In this document: positions 46,230-58,444 of the stretch, piece by piece
How the letters are laid out: every line of letters begins with the position of its first letter
Numbering within the stretch: position 1 is the first letter of the stretch
From: Marsupella aquatica
Lineage: Eukaryota; Marchantiophyta
DNA: 64,000 nt
Assembly (NCBI GenBank): GCA_973895155.1
Contig: OZ316891.1
Coordinates: 24,614,001 to 24,678,000 of the forward strand
Direction: 5' to 3'
Notes under the pieces: generated by a model
What the model was told of the DNA's origin: nothing
What the model saw: only the letters and a program-made list of their open reading frames with translations
Databases searched by the model: none
Translations under genes and position numbers: made by a program

Positions 46230-46720
46230 GTTGCCTTTCGAGATAGATCTCAGAGAGGCTAGCCAAGATGTATTTTTGTCCCTCCAGACGCATCTAAGGC
46301 CCTACGTGGACTTGCCAGTAGAAGTTGACGTGGCCAGGCCACCTGGGATTCATCTGGGCGAGGCCCGCCGACATGCATCTCAGAGAGGCCTGCTGAGATG
46401 GACTTGCATGGAAATCTGAATATGCTCGGGCCAGATGCGATTCCTCTCGGCGAGGCCCGCCAACATGCATCTCGGAGAGGCCAGCCGAGATGGACTTGCC
46501 TGGAAATCTGAATATGCCCGGGCCAGATGCGATTCCTCTCGGCGAGGCCCGTCGACATGCATCTCGGAGAGGCCAGCCGAGATGGACTTGCCTGGAAATC
46601 TGAATATGCCCGGGCCAGATGCGATTCCTCTCGGTGAGGCCCGCCGACATGCATCTCGGAGAGGTCAGCCAAGATGGATTTGCCCAGATGGAGAGCCATC
46701 TCGGATAGTCCGCTGAAATA
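46230..46720. repeat. P2 palindromic repeats, including three ~92 bp tandem units, in an intron
   Basis: Units repeat at about 46441, 46533 and 46625. Each carries CTCGGCGAGGCCCGCCGA (arms CTCGGCG and CGCCGAG) and CATCTCGGAGAGGCCAGCCG. They fill the gap between the methyltransferase-like and ULP1 exons. Confidence 0.85.
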
Positions 46721-46768
46721 CTATGGGACAATATTAAAATCATTGAAGGGAAACGGTAGTAAACTCAC

Positions 46769-48492
46769 ATGAAGGCTTTTTCTTCTTGCGCTTTTCTGGA
46801 TTGGATTTTTGACGATCCACTGCCTCCTCTTGCTCCGTTAGAGGCACTCCAATGAACTCTGTCATCGTGTGTTCCGCATAAGATTTGAAGTACGGATAGG
46901 ATTCGGTCCCAACGACCATCCGCCCACAATTCTCACCAGCCTTAAAGATAGCCCCAAAGTGTGCATTGAACATGACAACAGTTCCCCCTGGCTTAGTTGT
47001 ATATTCTATTATACATTGGAGTGTAGCTAGAGACAAGGTGCCACCAAAATCATCAATGGTCTCATTCTGACCCGTTGTATAGTTAGTTAGCCCGTTCCTC
47101 AACTTCATATCAAGCTCGACACTGATTGGCTTCACGTCATCCTTTGGGCATACCTCGGCAGATGATTTAAATCCCCAAAGGTCCAGCTTGAGATATTCAC
47201 TCTGGACGTACAGAACAAAGTCAGTGATGAGTCTTTTTGAGTACAAGTCACCGAAAGAACATAAGACAAGAATGGAGTTAAATCTATAAGACTTACCCGC
47301 TTTTGAGTTGTGAAGTTGAAGGTGGGTGTGGCGTTCCAGATGAAAAAGGTGTCTTTCAGCACCCAATTGGTCTCTTCGTAATTGAGACTGTCACAAAGTA
47401 CTGTGGAGTGGGCAATCGAAGCACTGTGCACTATGCCAAACAATCCCTCATCATCGAGGAAAACTCGCGCAAAATCCTCAACCCGACTGAGGTCGTCTGG
47501 CCGGAACAAATTCCACAATGGGATGTTCCCATCCACGTGCATGCGGGTGTCTGATCCCATTTGAATCAGAATCAGATTTGCACCAGACCTTGCAGGCTTC
47601 CCGTTCTTTAGCCAGCCTTCTGCAGCCAAACCACCCCGCCTAAGCTTTCTGCACCAGTCTCTAAAACGGAGTACCACAGCCGATTCTTTACTGTCATTGG
47701 CAGCGTCAAAGTAAGTTTTGAAAAGATACGGAGACCATTTAAAATAACAATGCCTGGGCGGGGAAGAAAAGTTATCGGCGCTTGAACGCCAAACTCCAAC
47801 CACCTCTGTGCCATCCGACTCTGGTTTGCCTTCAACGTCCTCTTCGTAATTTGGGCCATCCGTTGGGGCCTCATGTTGGATTGTCGTGGGCGGAACCTCT
47901 ATTGGGCTGGGCGGGGGTTATGGTATGGTGCTAGGCGGGGGTTGCTCTATGGGGCTGGGCGGAATGTCTTCAAGCTCAGTGTCACGTGCTTTTGCACGGC
48001 GAGGTTTGGGCCTCGTTGTTTTGGTCTTTTTTGCAGCCTTTGTCTTTGGCCTTGAGGATAATGGCATCCGTTTTGGCGCCGGAGTATCAGACTCACGCCC
48101 CTCTTGTTCGTCTTCTCCTTCGTCCTCTACCCGTTTGTCTTCTCCTTTGTCCTCTACCCGTTCATCTTCTCCTTCGTTATCTACCCGTACGTCGTCTGAA
48201 TGATCCCCTCCTTGGGTTGCGTTCTCTCCCTGGGATGCGTCATGCTCTTGTTGCTGCTCGCTTTGTTGGTCTAGAGGCTGGTCTACCATTGGCTCTGTCG
48301 AAGGCTACACGCTTTGTTGCTCCACTTGCTGGTTGCCTTGTTGTAGTGTAGCCGGCTCTATCGTTGGTTCTGCAGTTGGTTCTATAGCCGACTCTATTGT
48401 TGGCTGTGGAGCCTTCTCTATAATTGGCTTTGAAGCCACTTCTACAGCCTTGCTTTTTACAGAACCTGGTTCCTCCGGTATCTCCTTCATAC
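46769..48492 (-). pseudogene. Methyltransferase-like region of the P2 leftward gene
   Basis: The exon 48492-47297 (acceptor CCAG, donor GTAAGT) starts with a long Glu/Gln/Pro/Thr-rich linker with EDERVEDKGED repeats. A basic patch (KTKAAKKTKTTRPKPRR) follows, then a folded domain. The next exon (about 47202-46769, donor GTGAGT) ends it. Its C-terminal part, LSLATLQCIIEYTTKPGGTV and FGAIFKAGENCGRMVVGTES, follows the layout of the beta-class DNA methyltransferase C-terminus (KP...GD.VLD.F.G...A...GR...). The motif I residues are replaced (VMFNAHFG), and no DPPY-type motif is visible where LILIQMGSDT stands. It is best described as a methyltransferase-like fold, possibly non-catalytic. A TAG near 48305 and a TAA near 47918 break the frame. 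Confidence 0.45.
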
Positions 48493-48858
48493 CTGGATAG
48501 ATTGCAAAGCAATGGGGTTATTGATCCTAAGCTTCTCTGCGAGCCTCGCCGACATGACATCCAAACACTTGACATTATACTTCATCTGCAAAGGTCCGGA
48601 CGACATTTGGCTGTTCTTCTCAACGAGCCTCGCCGAGATGAGATCCAAGGGTTCGAACGAGATGCGACTGAAACTTGTTTGTTCTTAGCGAGCCTCGCCA
48701 AGATGAGATGCAGTCTATCTCAACAACCCCAAAATTGGTTCAGTACTATGTTAGCAAACCCAGCCAAGATGTAGTTCCAAATGAAACCACTATGCAGTGC
48801 GAAAGGAATCGAGTAATACCTGATGTTTTTCTTGGACTGGTTAGCGAGTCAGACTTAC
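48493..48858. repeat. P2 palindrome copies in an intron
   Basis: Intron between the donor GTAAGT at 48858 and the acceptor at 48493. It contains GAGCCTCGCCGACATGA, GAGCCTCGCCGAGATGAG and GAGCCTCGCCAAGATGAG, the P2 repeat core. Confidence 0.75.
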
Positions 48859-50980
48859 TGATGTCGCTCAATGGTTCCTTCTCAACCTTCCGTTCACCTT
48901 CTTTTCTGGCCTTCTTCCTGTCATAGGCAGGGTCAGTTGGGATAAGGGTCTCCACCTCTGTTGCCTCCGTTACTGAGTCTGACAGTTGTCGCAACTTTGT
49001 TATATCGTAGTAATTACTAGGTTCCTGTGCTTCTTTGAGCAGGTCTGCACTATCCTTCTCGGCAACCTCAAGAAAATTGTTCCAATTGTCATACTCCATG
49101 TACCATGGGCAGTTCCTCCGTTCCCAATCCGAGAATACTCTGCCATGAGGCATGCGACCATCACATGGATACATGCTAAGGCTACCTGTAGCCTCCATCC
49201 AAGATCTAATCGCCAATGGTAGTTGTTTCAACATCGTTGCATTCATGTTCTCCTGATGTATGAGAAATCTTGTCACGCACCGCTTTGTTCGCTTAATCCA
49301 CGCTTCCCGAAACGCCAATTTGGTATTCCCTTCATTCCAAATGGCACCGCCTACTTTTAAGGATTTCTCTTGCACATAAGATCGGTAAAGCTTTCTATAA
49401 AGCTTAGCAAAATTCCTCTCGCGTTCCGCTAAAATTGCCAGGCTGGTAGGCCTTCTCAGCAAAATTGGTCAACAAGATACAACCAACGTAGTCGATGTAA
49501 CACCACATTGACCACATTGCTAGCCATGATCTAACTGCTGAATCACTATTGCTACGTGGATGGTGATACCTACTCCTATCTTCCTCCATTCCAAAATGAG
49601 CCTTCAAGAGTTTTAATCTGCACTCTGCAGTTAACCAAGCCCCAGAAAACAAGCAGATCCTGTCCAATCCAACCTGCACATTCATGACACCCTGCTTGGC
49701 CTCCTTTGCCAGCTTGTGATAGAGCTGTCGACATGCCGGGATGAATTCCAAACCATTGGCTGAATTCACGCAGGCCGCGAGCTTGGGGAACTTAGCGTCC
49801 CAGCTCTTGCACGCAGCAGTAATCATTGCCTCAGTCTCATGCTCAAGTCTCTTGGCATTCCACGGGTGCCCACGACCTGCGTCTTGTGCCATTTCCTTTG
49901 AAATATTGATTCGCCCCGCTTCAATGTTTGACCAGCTCATGATGTACACAGCTGCCTCTTTTGTCATGTTCTTGGAGTACCAAGTCTTCCCGTGGCCACG
50001 ATTTTGAGCCTTGAGGAAACCATCCAGCGTCTCCTTGGACATAAGCAAACTGTACTCCTCCAATGGAGTGTTTAACAGCTTCGCCACCCGATCGGCGTCA
50101 TTGAACCATGACGTCCTCATGACAGTCGCGCTTATCCCGGACACGGCAAAGAATGTTCTTAGGTCTAACATTCAAACAGGGCAATCTTTGACAGATTGCC
50201 AATAGGGTATTCACACAAGGGAAACAATATTGTATACCTGTTGTTGCAAAATGTGAGTTACTTACGAGTTCAGAGCGTGCATTGCTTGCTCAACCTTCTT
50301 GAATCCGTCCTTTCCAGCGTTCAAAAGAGAGAATCTGACACACGGATGGTACTACGGTTGATCTAGAAACTCCTCCGCAACTGTAGACCAAGCTGTGTAC
50401 CTATGGTTTCCGTCAAAAACCCAAAACATCTTGTGCTTGAGCATTTTGAAGTCCTCTGACGCATCGCACTCTTGCTCAAACTGCTCATTGATTTCAGTCC
50501 ACAGCAAGTCCCAATAGGGCTTGAACTCTGCCACTGTCCTCGTCTCCCCTGCTTCATTGAACTCAGTGATGTGGAACTCGCTGAGCTTACAACATAGCCG
50601 CTCTCTCTGAATCCTTTTTTTAGTTTGACCACTGACTCATCATGAAGATTCTTGACGGCCTCCATTGGCATGAGCCGGCATAAGGGGATCCGGGGAGGAT
50701 CTTTTTCAAACTTCATCTCATACTTGGAGACGATTGACTCCCAAGCTCCCTTCTCTACAATATTTGCTAATTCCGCTGCTCCTATTGGCTCGAACGATAT
50801 TTGCTTTGGCTCAAACTTCCTCCTTGAGTCCACTGACTCCACAAGGGGACCACCTTGTGAGCGTGTTAGTCAAGATGTCACTGGCGAAGGGGACAAAGAC
50901 CATTGTTTCTTACTCCGCTGAGAAGTTCCGCTATCAACAGGTCCAGCGACAGAACCAGCCGAGTCTTTTCTCTTCACCAT
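48859..50980 (-). pseudogene. ParB-like N-terminal region of the P2 leftward gene
   Basis: The start is the ATG at 50980. An Arg/Ser/Lys-rich lead is broken by a TGA near 50873, then comes a ParB/sulfiredoxin-like domain. PPRIPLCRL is the first strand, NLHDESVVKLKKGFRE the helix, and FWVFDGNHRYTAW the signature box (GxHR..A). A one-base shift near 50590 lies inside this domain, and a TAG near 50358 follows it. The exon ends at 50266 (donor GTAAGT). The next exon (about 50160-48859, donor GTAAGT) encodes a helical region rich in Trp and Arg, with a one-base shift near 49445. ParB-like domains bind DNA or hydrolyse CTP in bacteria, and ParB/methyltransferase pairs are common in phages. Finding the pair in a plant transposon is unusual. 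Probably one gene with the regions at 48.5-46.8 and 46.1-45.0 kb. Confidence 0.5.
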
Positions 50981-51029
50981 TGTGATCTAAGATTACATGA
51001 GAAAACATTCAAGAATTACTTCACAATAA

Positions 51030-52920
51030 CCATACATCTCGGCGAGCCCCGCCGAGCAAAATTTTTGACATGTCGAGCTTGCAACATACATTCAAATCGT
51101 GTAGACAGTCATGCAGTGAACAAAATTTCCAACCTCGGAGATGGGTGAAGCGCCGCGCTTGAAACTACAACCCGCTGAGAGTGATTCGACCACCGCCGAT
51201 TGAGACCTTCAAATCAGCCTTTGTAGCACAAAGCTTGAAACTTTGAGAGTCAACCGCTGCCGAGCTCAAACCAAACTGAGACCTTCAAATCACCTTTGCC
51301 AACCAGCACAGAGCTTGAAACTACGAGACTCGACAACCGCCAAGGTGAAGCCTTCAAAACACCTTCGCAAACCAGGGCACACGGCCACACTTGCCGAGAA
51401 TAAGTGGAAGAGAGGAAAGCCAATGTGATTGGAAGACTGGGACAAAGAGCGGAGGGGACCTAGGAAGAGCGAGGATGCGTGAGGAATAACGGGGAGTGAA
51501 TGAGACGGGGAGTGAATGATGAAGAGTGAGGAAGCACAGGGATAAGTGAGAACAACGTTGAAAGCCCTAACAAAGCGTGAAGAGCAAGAGTGACGAGGAA
51601 GAGTAAGGAAGAAGGACCCTCGTACCGCACATACCGCACCGGTGACAAGGAAGAGTAAGGAAGGACCCTCGTACCGCACATACCGCACCGCACGGAAGTA
51701 CGCCATGGATACAAGAGATCCCCGGTACCGCACCGCACACAAGTACATGGATACGGGAGATCCGAACTATACTAGAGAACGTACATGTTGTTAATTAACG
51801 GGCCAAACAAGAAAGTACGCGACCAAACAAGAAAGTACGTAGGTTCTAGGGTTTACGGCCCAGTACGGGGTATGAGATTTAGGGTCCAAATCTCAAAGAC
51901 CCTCGCCAACAATTAATTGCGGCCCATACTGAGACGTGTCAACATCTCAGAGCCTCGTCCCAAAGAGGAATGGGGGCCCACAATACGAGTCCAAATCTCA
52001 AAGACCCTCGCCGAGAATGGATAGCGGGCCAATACTGAGACATGTCAACATCTCGGAGCCTCGTCCCAAAGAGGGAATGGGGGCCCACAATACGAGTCCA
52101 AATCTCAAAGACCCTCGCCGAGAATGGATAGCGGGATTGACAAAGACCTCTAAACCCTAAACCTATATACCCTTGGGTGGGGTATACAAAGCTGCAATGA
52201 GACAGCACCGAGACAGGTATAGATCTCGGAGACCCTCTCCGAGATGGCGTGGTGTGCCACATCTGGCAGTCATCCTGTTTTGAGACACTCGCAAAAGAGG
52301 ATTGTGGACAAGGAAGTTGACAATCTAAATCCAAAAGACCCCTGCTCCATGTCAAAGACCCTCACCAACATAGAAAGGCGTGCCCCAAATGTCTTCACTT
52401 TATCTAGGAGATGAAGAACTTCAGACACCTTGTACTCTCGGAGACCCTCTTTGAGAAGGAGTAGTGTGCATGAAGTGGCAATGCCTCTAAACTCTTGGAC
52501 CATATCACGGGAGGAAAGGTAAGGCAGATCAGGCATCGTGTCTCTCGGAGATCCTCTCCGAGATGGAATTGAGAGGCACTAGTCCCCCGCCGTGGGACCC
52601 AAGATGTCGGAGACCCTCGCCGAAATGGGACTATGGAACTAGAAACACTTCTCCGTACCATAAATCCATAAACTTTTTACAATTATCTGTACAAAACGAC
52701 TCGGCAACTCCAAATTGGGCGTTTTTTCCTCTACAATGCTCGAATATATCTCGGAGACCCTCGCCCAAATGGGATTATGGAACTAGAAATGCTTCTCCGT
52801 ACCATGAATCCAATTTTTTTGCAAATATCCGTACAAACCGGAGTTTTCTCTCTTTTATAATGCTCGAATATATCTCAGAGAGGCTCGCCGAGTATGATAT
52901 GCACTCCAAACAACCGACAC
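51030..52920. repeat. P2 central region: dispersed CTCGG/CCGAG repeats, promoter side
   Basis: No gene. Many copies of CTCGGAGACCCTCGCCGAGA and variants occur, for example at 51040, 51950-52135 (two to three ~115 bp units with GAGCCTCGTCCCAAAGAG), 52230, 52440, 52550, 52610 and 52755. A duplicated ~60 bp block with CCTCGTACCGCACATACCGC lies at 51600-51690. It separates the two divergent P2 genes. Confidence 0.8.
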
Positions 52921-52979
52921 CAAACTCTGAAGTAGACCTGCGCCAAGGAGGCAATCTGGGAATCCTACATCCAAATCCA

Positions 52980-53950
52980 TCTCAGAGACCCTCACCGAGT
53001 AAGAGATGGAATCAAAAGTCGATGATGCTCCAACTCGGAGAGTCGATGTTGAACAGTCAATGTTGCAAAAACAACAAATCTCCTACTGAGAAACTCTCGC
53101 TTGCACAAGAGTGTGGGCCCCAAGAGTCCCGAATAGATCTCAGAGACCCTCGCCGAGTAGGAGTAGGGATAAAAAGTTGATGATGCTCCGACTTGGAGAG
53201 TCAATGTTGAACAATCAATGTTGAAAAGTCAACAAATTTCCTACTGTGAAACTTAGGAGTGTGGGCCCCATGAGTCCCGAATAGATCTCAGAGACCCTCG
53301 CCGAGTAGGAGTAGGGATAAAAAGTCGATGATGCTCTGACTCAGAGAGTCAATGTTGAACAGTCAATGTTGCAAAAACAACAAATCTCCTACTGAGAAAC
53401 TCTTGCTTGCATAGGAGTGTGGGCCCTAGGAGTCCCAAATAGATCTCAGAGACCCTCGCCGAGTAGGAGTAGGGATAAAAAGTCGATGATGCTCCAACTT
53501 GGAGAGTCAATGTTGAACAATCAATGTTGAAAAGTCAACAAATTTCCTACTGTGAAACTCAGGAGTGTGGGCCCCTGGAGTCCCGAATAGATCTCAGAGA
53601 CCCTCGCCAAGTAGGAGTAGGGATAAAAAGTCGATGATGCTCCGACTCGGAGAGTCAATGTTGAACAGTCAATGTTGCAAAAACAACAAATCTCCTACTG
53701 AGAAACTCTCGCTTGCACAGGAGTGTGGGCCCCAGGTGTCCCGAATAGATCTCAGAGACCCTCGCCGAGTAGGAGTAGGGATAAAAAGTTGATGATGCTC
53801 CGACTCGGAGAGTCGATGTTGAACAGTCAATGTTGAAAAGTCAACAAATTTCCTACTGTGAAACTTGAGCTTGCACAGGAGTGTGGGCCCCAAGAGTCCC
53901 GAATAGATCTCACAGACCCTCGTCGAGTAGTAGGGATAAAAAGTTGATGT
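52980..53950. repeat. Dimeric higher-order satellite in P2
   Basis: Seven units begin with TCAGAGACCCTCGCCGAGTA at about 52982, 53141, 53287, 53446, 53594, 53753 and 53910. Unit length alternates near 159 and 147 bp. The long type has CAAAAACAACAAATCTCCTA and the short type GAAAAGTCAACAAATTTCCT, giving a ~306 bp dimer. Each unit carries the P2 repeat core. Confidence 0.88.
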
Positions 53951-54228
53951 AGGGCAAAGAGGGGATCGGGCCCGCATGATGGGACTTTCAAGACCACGAC
54001 GTGCAGAATGTACCACATCCACACATTGCAGAAATGTACCTTCTTGGCGGCTGCTGGCAATTAGGTACCTTCTTTGCGGTACAATTCTCGTTATAAGTAT
54101 GTTGCGGGTCATACGCTCGTTCTACGCACGTTGTATCATTATAAGTATCATTCCGGGTCATACAATTTCTCTATGCACGTTGTCCGGAACGGTATTCTTG
54201 GCCGTAACTGGTACGTACAGGTGCGTTA

Positions 54229-57200
54229 ATGCTGAGCCTCAAAGTTTGTCATTTTAAGGGATGTCAAATCATTCCCTATGTGGATTTGGGAAACATGGCC
54301 TCTCTTGTGATTATCACATCTTTAACGGGGGATGTAGTTGTTTTTCGTAATTCTAACGTTGACATTGTCCGAGTGACTAAGGAACATGAAGTAGCGAGCC
54401 GTTTTGGTTTGAAGGTAGGGGATTTCATGATTTATGAGGAGAGCAAAGACGGGTTGTCCACGTCTGCTGAATCCAAAGGAGATGGAGATGAGCGAGAGTG
54501 GTACCTGAAGTATGGCGCGTCTTATATTCTCTGCAGAAAGACGGGGTGCATACCAAGTGCACACCATGTCAAAGAGGGTCTCCAACATGAAGAACCTTCT
54601 CAGACGAGTACCCCTCGGTCGAATTCATTTCGAATGTGGGAGGATCTCGGAGATGGTGATACTCCACCAAAGGAGACACCTCGATCCAATGGGATTCATG
54701 TCAGAGGGGGTCTTCGAGATGGTGAACCTTCACCAATGAATACACCTCAGTTAAACACATCCCAATTATGGGAGGATCGTGGAGCTTGTTATCGTCAACC
54801 AAAGGAGACACCTCGTTCAAAGGCATCCATCCTCCGCGAGGGTCTCCAAGATGGTGATTTGGTATGGAAGGATGAGTTCCTTGTCAGTGTTGTTCATGCC
54901 ATGTTGCACGGAAAAGGGACCTCTTGTTGTGTACAAGCTGCTCGTAAGATTTTGAGCATGAAATTGCCCGAGAGAGTTCTGCGATTGCCAGAATTCTATG
55001 ATGGAGACCATATTTTTGAGTTGCCACCCTTTACTGGTCCATACTCTAAGGGTTGTTTCTTCTTTGGAATGGAGCGCAAGAACGATTGTTACATGTGGAG
55101 CCGGTTAATTGAGACGGGAGCAAACATTGGCCCAAAGCTGAACAACAATAGTCACTCGTACAAGATCCAAAGCGTCAAGTGTTTGGGTTCTCTGCGATGT
55201 CTGCATGAGGATTGTGAAAATTTTCAACAGCAACAAGAGCACAATTCTTCAAAGTGGACCTGAGATCGAGCAGGCACAAATGAGCTACCTTTCCCTGTTG
55301 GATGCGATGTTCCCCCGTCGAGTGTAATTTGTACGTACTGCAAGAGGCCTCCCAGGTGTATAGCTCGATGCCCAAGTGAGATGTACTATATCACTCCAAC
55401 CAAGGATGACGTGAATTATTGTCACAAGTCTCGTGTTGCGATGCATATAGGAAATCACACCCATCCTGCAATGTTCACGCATAACAAGGATCAACAATCA
55501 GTTGTGCGCAATCTTGTGGAGGTGGAGCTGAAGAGGAGTCCGACTGCTATGCCGTCTGTTATCAAGGGCGAGGCAATACAGAAACTTAAAGATATCCTTG
55601 AAGACCCAGTGGCTAAAATGGTGACATCTGAGGAGGCAAGAGACCTTAATGAAATGTTGTCCATCCTCGGTGATGAATCCATTTTTTGCTCTATGATCAA
55701 GAGCATCAAGAAGTACAGTCATGTGTCGTCTGATCTTAACATGATACTGGAGATGCGGAAGGTGACTGCCTTTCTGTTTATCCAAAGTGTTTTGTTCCCA
55801 TCCCAGAACGTGGGAACAGACGAGCGACCGCACATTTTTTAAATGAGTACGGAAGGTCCTGGTTCCGGGGTGGACCTTGTTCGAAGAATGCAGCCAGGCG
55901 GGGATCTTGAGCATTCATGGGTGATGTCTGATGTGATGCATCGTATACTTGACAACAAATGGTGCACCATGTCAGCACACGTGTATGACCATTTCTATCG
56001 GGGCCTGTGCACAATCTTTGTTTGTGAGCTGGTTTCAGAAGATAGTGCGGCATTACAAACTGCATGGAAGGTCATGAGGAGGGTGTGTGGAGAACATGGG
56101 CTTATCAATGTTGAATTTTGTGGCTTTATGGCTGATAATGCTGCTGCTGGGTGGAATGCAATCCACAATGAATTTTGGGATGGAAAGGTAAATACCCATA
56201 GAGAGAGGTCTGATGCGTTTCACTGGGCCCAATCAGTGGAGAGGGTGCAGAAGCACATTGTCCCACAAAAGAGTTTGAGCATAAGGAAATTCTAGATTCG
56301 CTTCAACATGCCGGCAACATAGTTCTTGCATTTCGAGTTTTTGAGAAGCTTAAGACGTGGTGGAGCGAGGGCAACGCGCTACCTGGAAAAGCGAAGGAGC
56401 TCACAACGTGGATGTCTTGGTGGATTGTTCGGTTTTCTCAATGGGGAAATTTTCTGAGACTTGTAAGTGTCTAACGCTTTTCCTCTATATGCATGAAATC
56501 CGTCAAATCTTGGCGAAGCTCGCTGACATGGGGTCAGTTGAAGGGATGTTCAATTGGACGACCTCTGTCTGTAACGCTTTCTGTCAAATATCGGCGGCGG
56601 TCGCCGAGATATGTTTCCAATTGTATTGACATTCTTCTTGGAAATTGTAGGAGATGGACAGAGAAAAGGCTGCGCTGATGCCTAACCACAGCGGGGCAGA
56701 GTCGGTGCATGCGGTCATGCGGAAATGGTCCTCTAATAGAAAGGTTGGGTTAGTACAGTCCTGTAACTTAGATGCAACTTGAGCATTGAGCCAGGTTGCA
56801 TCTTTGGAGCACTACCAACACAGTGGGAGGAAAGGGCGGGGACCGAGCCTATTTGAACTCCGACTTTGAGACGCTACTGCTGTTGGGAATGTGGAATCTT
56901 TCTTTTCAAAATTGAACACATTTATAACTCAACCAGAATTGCGTAAGTTCTTGTCGGCGGACCCACTTAGCGGAGATGTAGAAACGGTTTCTATGAAGCG
57001 CGGGAAGGCCATTTCTGGCGCTCATGTGGTAGTAGAAGATTCACACAGGCCTGACATTGTTCTGGTAACGAGACCAAAGAAGAGGAAGTTCAAGGGGGTT
57101 GCAAACAGGGACGCAACCTTAAAAAGCACAGATCCTGAAGTTGTGGATTTGTCTTCTGATGGCGGTAGTGGCTCGGGCGAGCCTGAAGTTGTCATTGTGG

Positions 57201-57373
57201 AACCTCTCCAACGGACGACAAGGTCAACCCCATGTCCGGAGCCCGTCAGAAGACATGTTCAGGAAACTGATTTGGTGCCAGGGACGTTATTTCTGGCCCG
57301 CATCTCAACATGTGGTAAGAGTCCCGGTTGTAGAGGTGCGTTCAAAGGCAAGGAATGGGGATTATGTGCTTGA
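54229..57373 (+). pseudogene. Element P2 MULE-type transposase with WRKY-GCM1-like zinc finger
   Basis: The ATG is at 54229. Residues ~120-215 are four to five imperfect 22-residue repeats. A conserved helical region follows, then a zinc finger (about residues 345-410: CTYCKRPPRCIARC, then RVAMHIGNHTHP) typical of FAR1/MULE proteins. The DDE-type core comes next: WVMSDVMHR with the first Asp, FCGFMADNAAAGWNAI with the second, and a downstream EFEHKEILDSL. The transposase would cut and paste P2. It is broken by a TGA at 55261, a TAA at 55840 and a frameshift near 56260. A donor lies at about 56463; the following intron has P2 repeats. The last exon (to 57373) has a basic KKRKF patch and acidic stretch. 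A SWIM finger, expected after the DDE core, was not found. Confidence 0.65.
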
Positions 57374-58444
57374 TTTATTAGAGAGGCAGGATTGAAAGTG
57401 AGCGGATTGGGTGTTGTTGGTATTTGTTGGCTGGCGGTGTCTTGAGGATAAGCAAAGAGGTGGGAAAAGAGGCTCAAGGGACACGCAGGGTGTATGGCTG
57501 CTTGAGATAGGAAACGGTTGCAAACAAGATAAAGTAGACCCTAAGCACTTTCTTTCATCCATGTCATCACAAGCAAGCAAGCAAGCAAGCATGCTTTCAA
57601 AACTCAAGCCATTTACATACTCATATCCAATCACAATCAAAATAACTAGCTCAAGCTTCCCAATGTAATCCTCACAAGTCTAAGCCCAACATTCAATTGG
57701 TCACCATTCCTTTTCCAACACTTGATTGCACACAATCCCTTGCAACCTTCTAAGGTACACAAGTTCATGTGTACATTCAATGTGGTCAAGTTAAGGGTCA
57801 CTCTTGGTTGTGGCTAAGACAAGTGGGACATCCAAAGGTATGCAAGGCATCTCTATGCACCATTCAAACATCCAACTTTTGAAACATGGGAAACTACTTT
57901 CGAAAAGTGACCTAGGGTTGGTCAACAAACTCCTTAACAAACATGGAATTGACCTTAGTCCCTTCCTCTAGTAGAACCACCAAGTATAATCCACAAACAA
58001 CCCATTCCATCAATAGAAAATGCCTTTACTCTTTACTCTTGCAACTTCCCTCATGCATAATAACTACTTTTGAAAGTACCTTCATTCAACCTATCTACTT
58101 TCAAAAACACCTTCAAGCTCACAACAACATTCAAAAATGTCATGAAGACATTCATTCTAACCATTCCATCACTCATAGCCAAAGCAAGGCATCAACACAC
58201 ATCTCAAAAACGAGGATCATACCTCTCCTCTAAATGCATAGCAAGAAGGCACATGTAGCATCATGGCCTCCAAGTAAAAACATGGGTCACAAGCAAGACC
58301 CTCCTAGCAAAAATGAATCATCACCAAGTCTAATCATCAACCAAGCATTCAAAATCCCTCCATAGCCTATCCAAGCTTCAAAACCCTAGTCTCCTTCTCT
58401 CATACTTCCTTCTATCAACCAAATCTACTTTCGAAGCTTCAAGT
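57374..58444. other. Non-coding spacer between P2 and family A LTR
   Basis: AT-rich with many CAA/TCA runs and an AAGC microsatellite at about 57574-57594. No gene seen. P2's right end should be in or near this stretch, but no terminal repeat was identified. Confidence 0.5.

Noticed and set aside
46259-46743. Overlapping minus-strand open frames across the 92 bp repeats
   Set aside because: They follow the tandem repeat in several frames at once and lie in an intron between two supported exon blocks.
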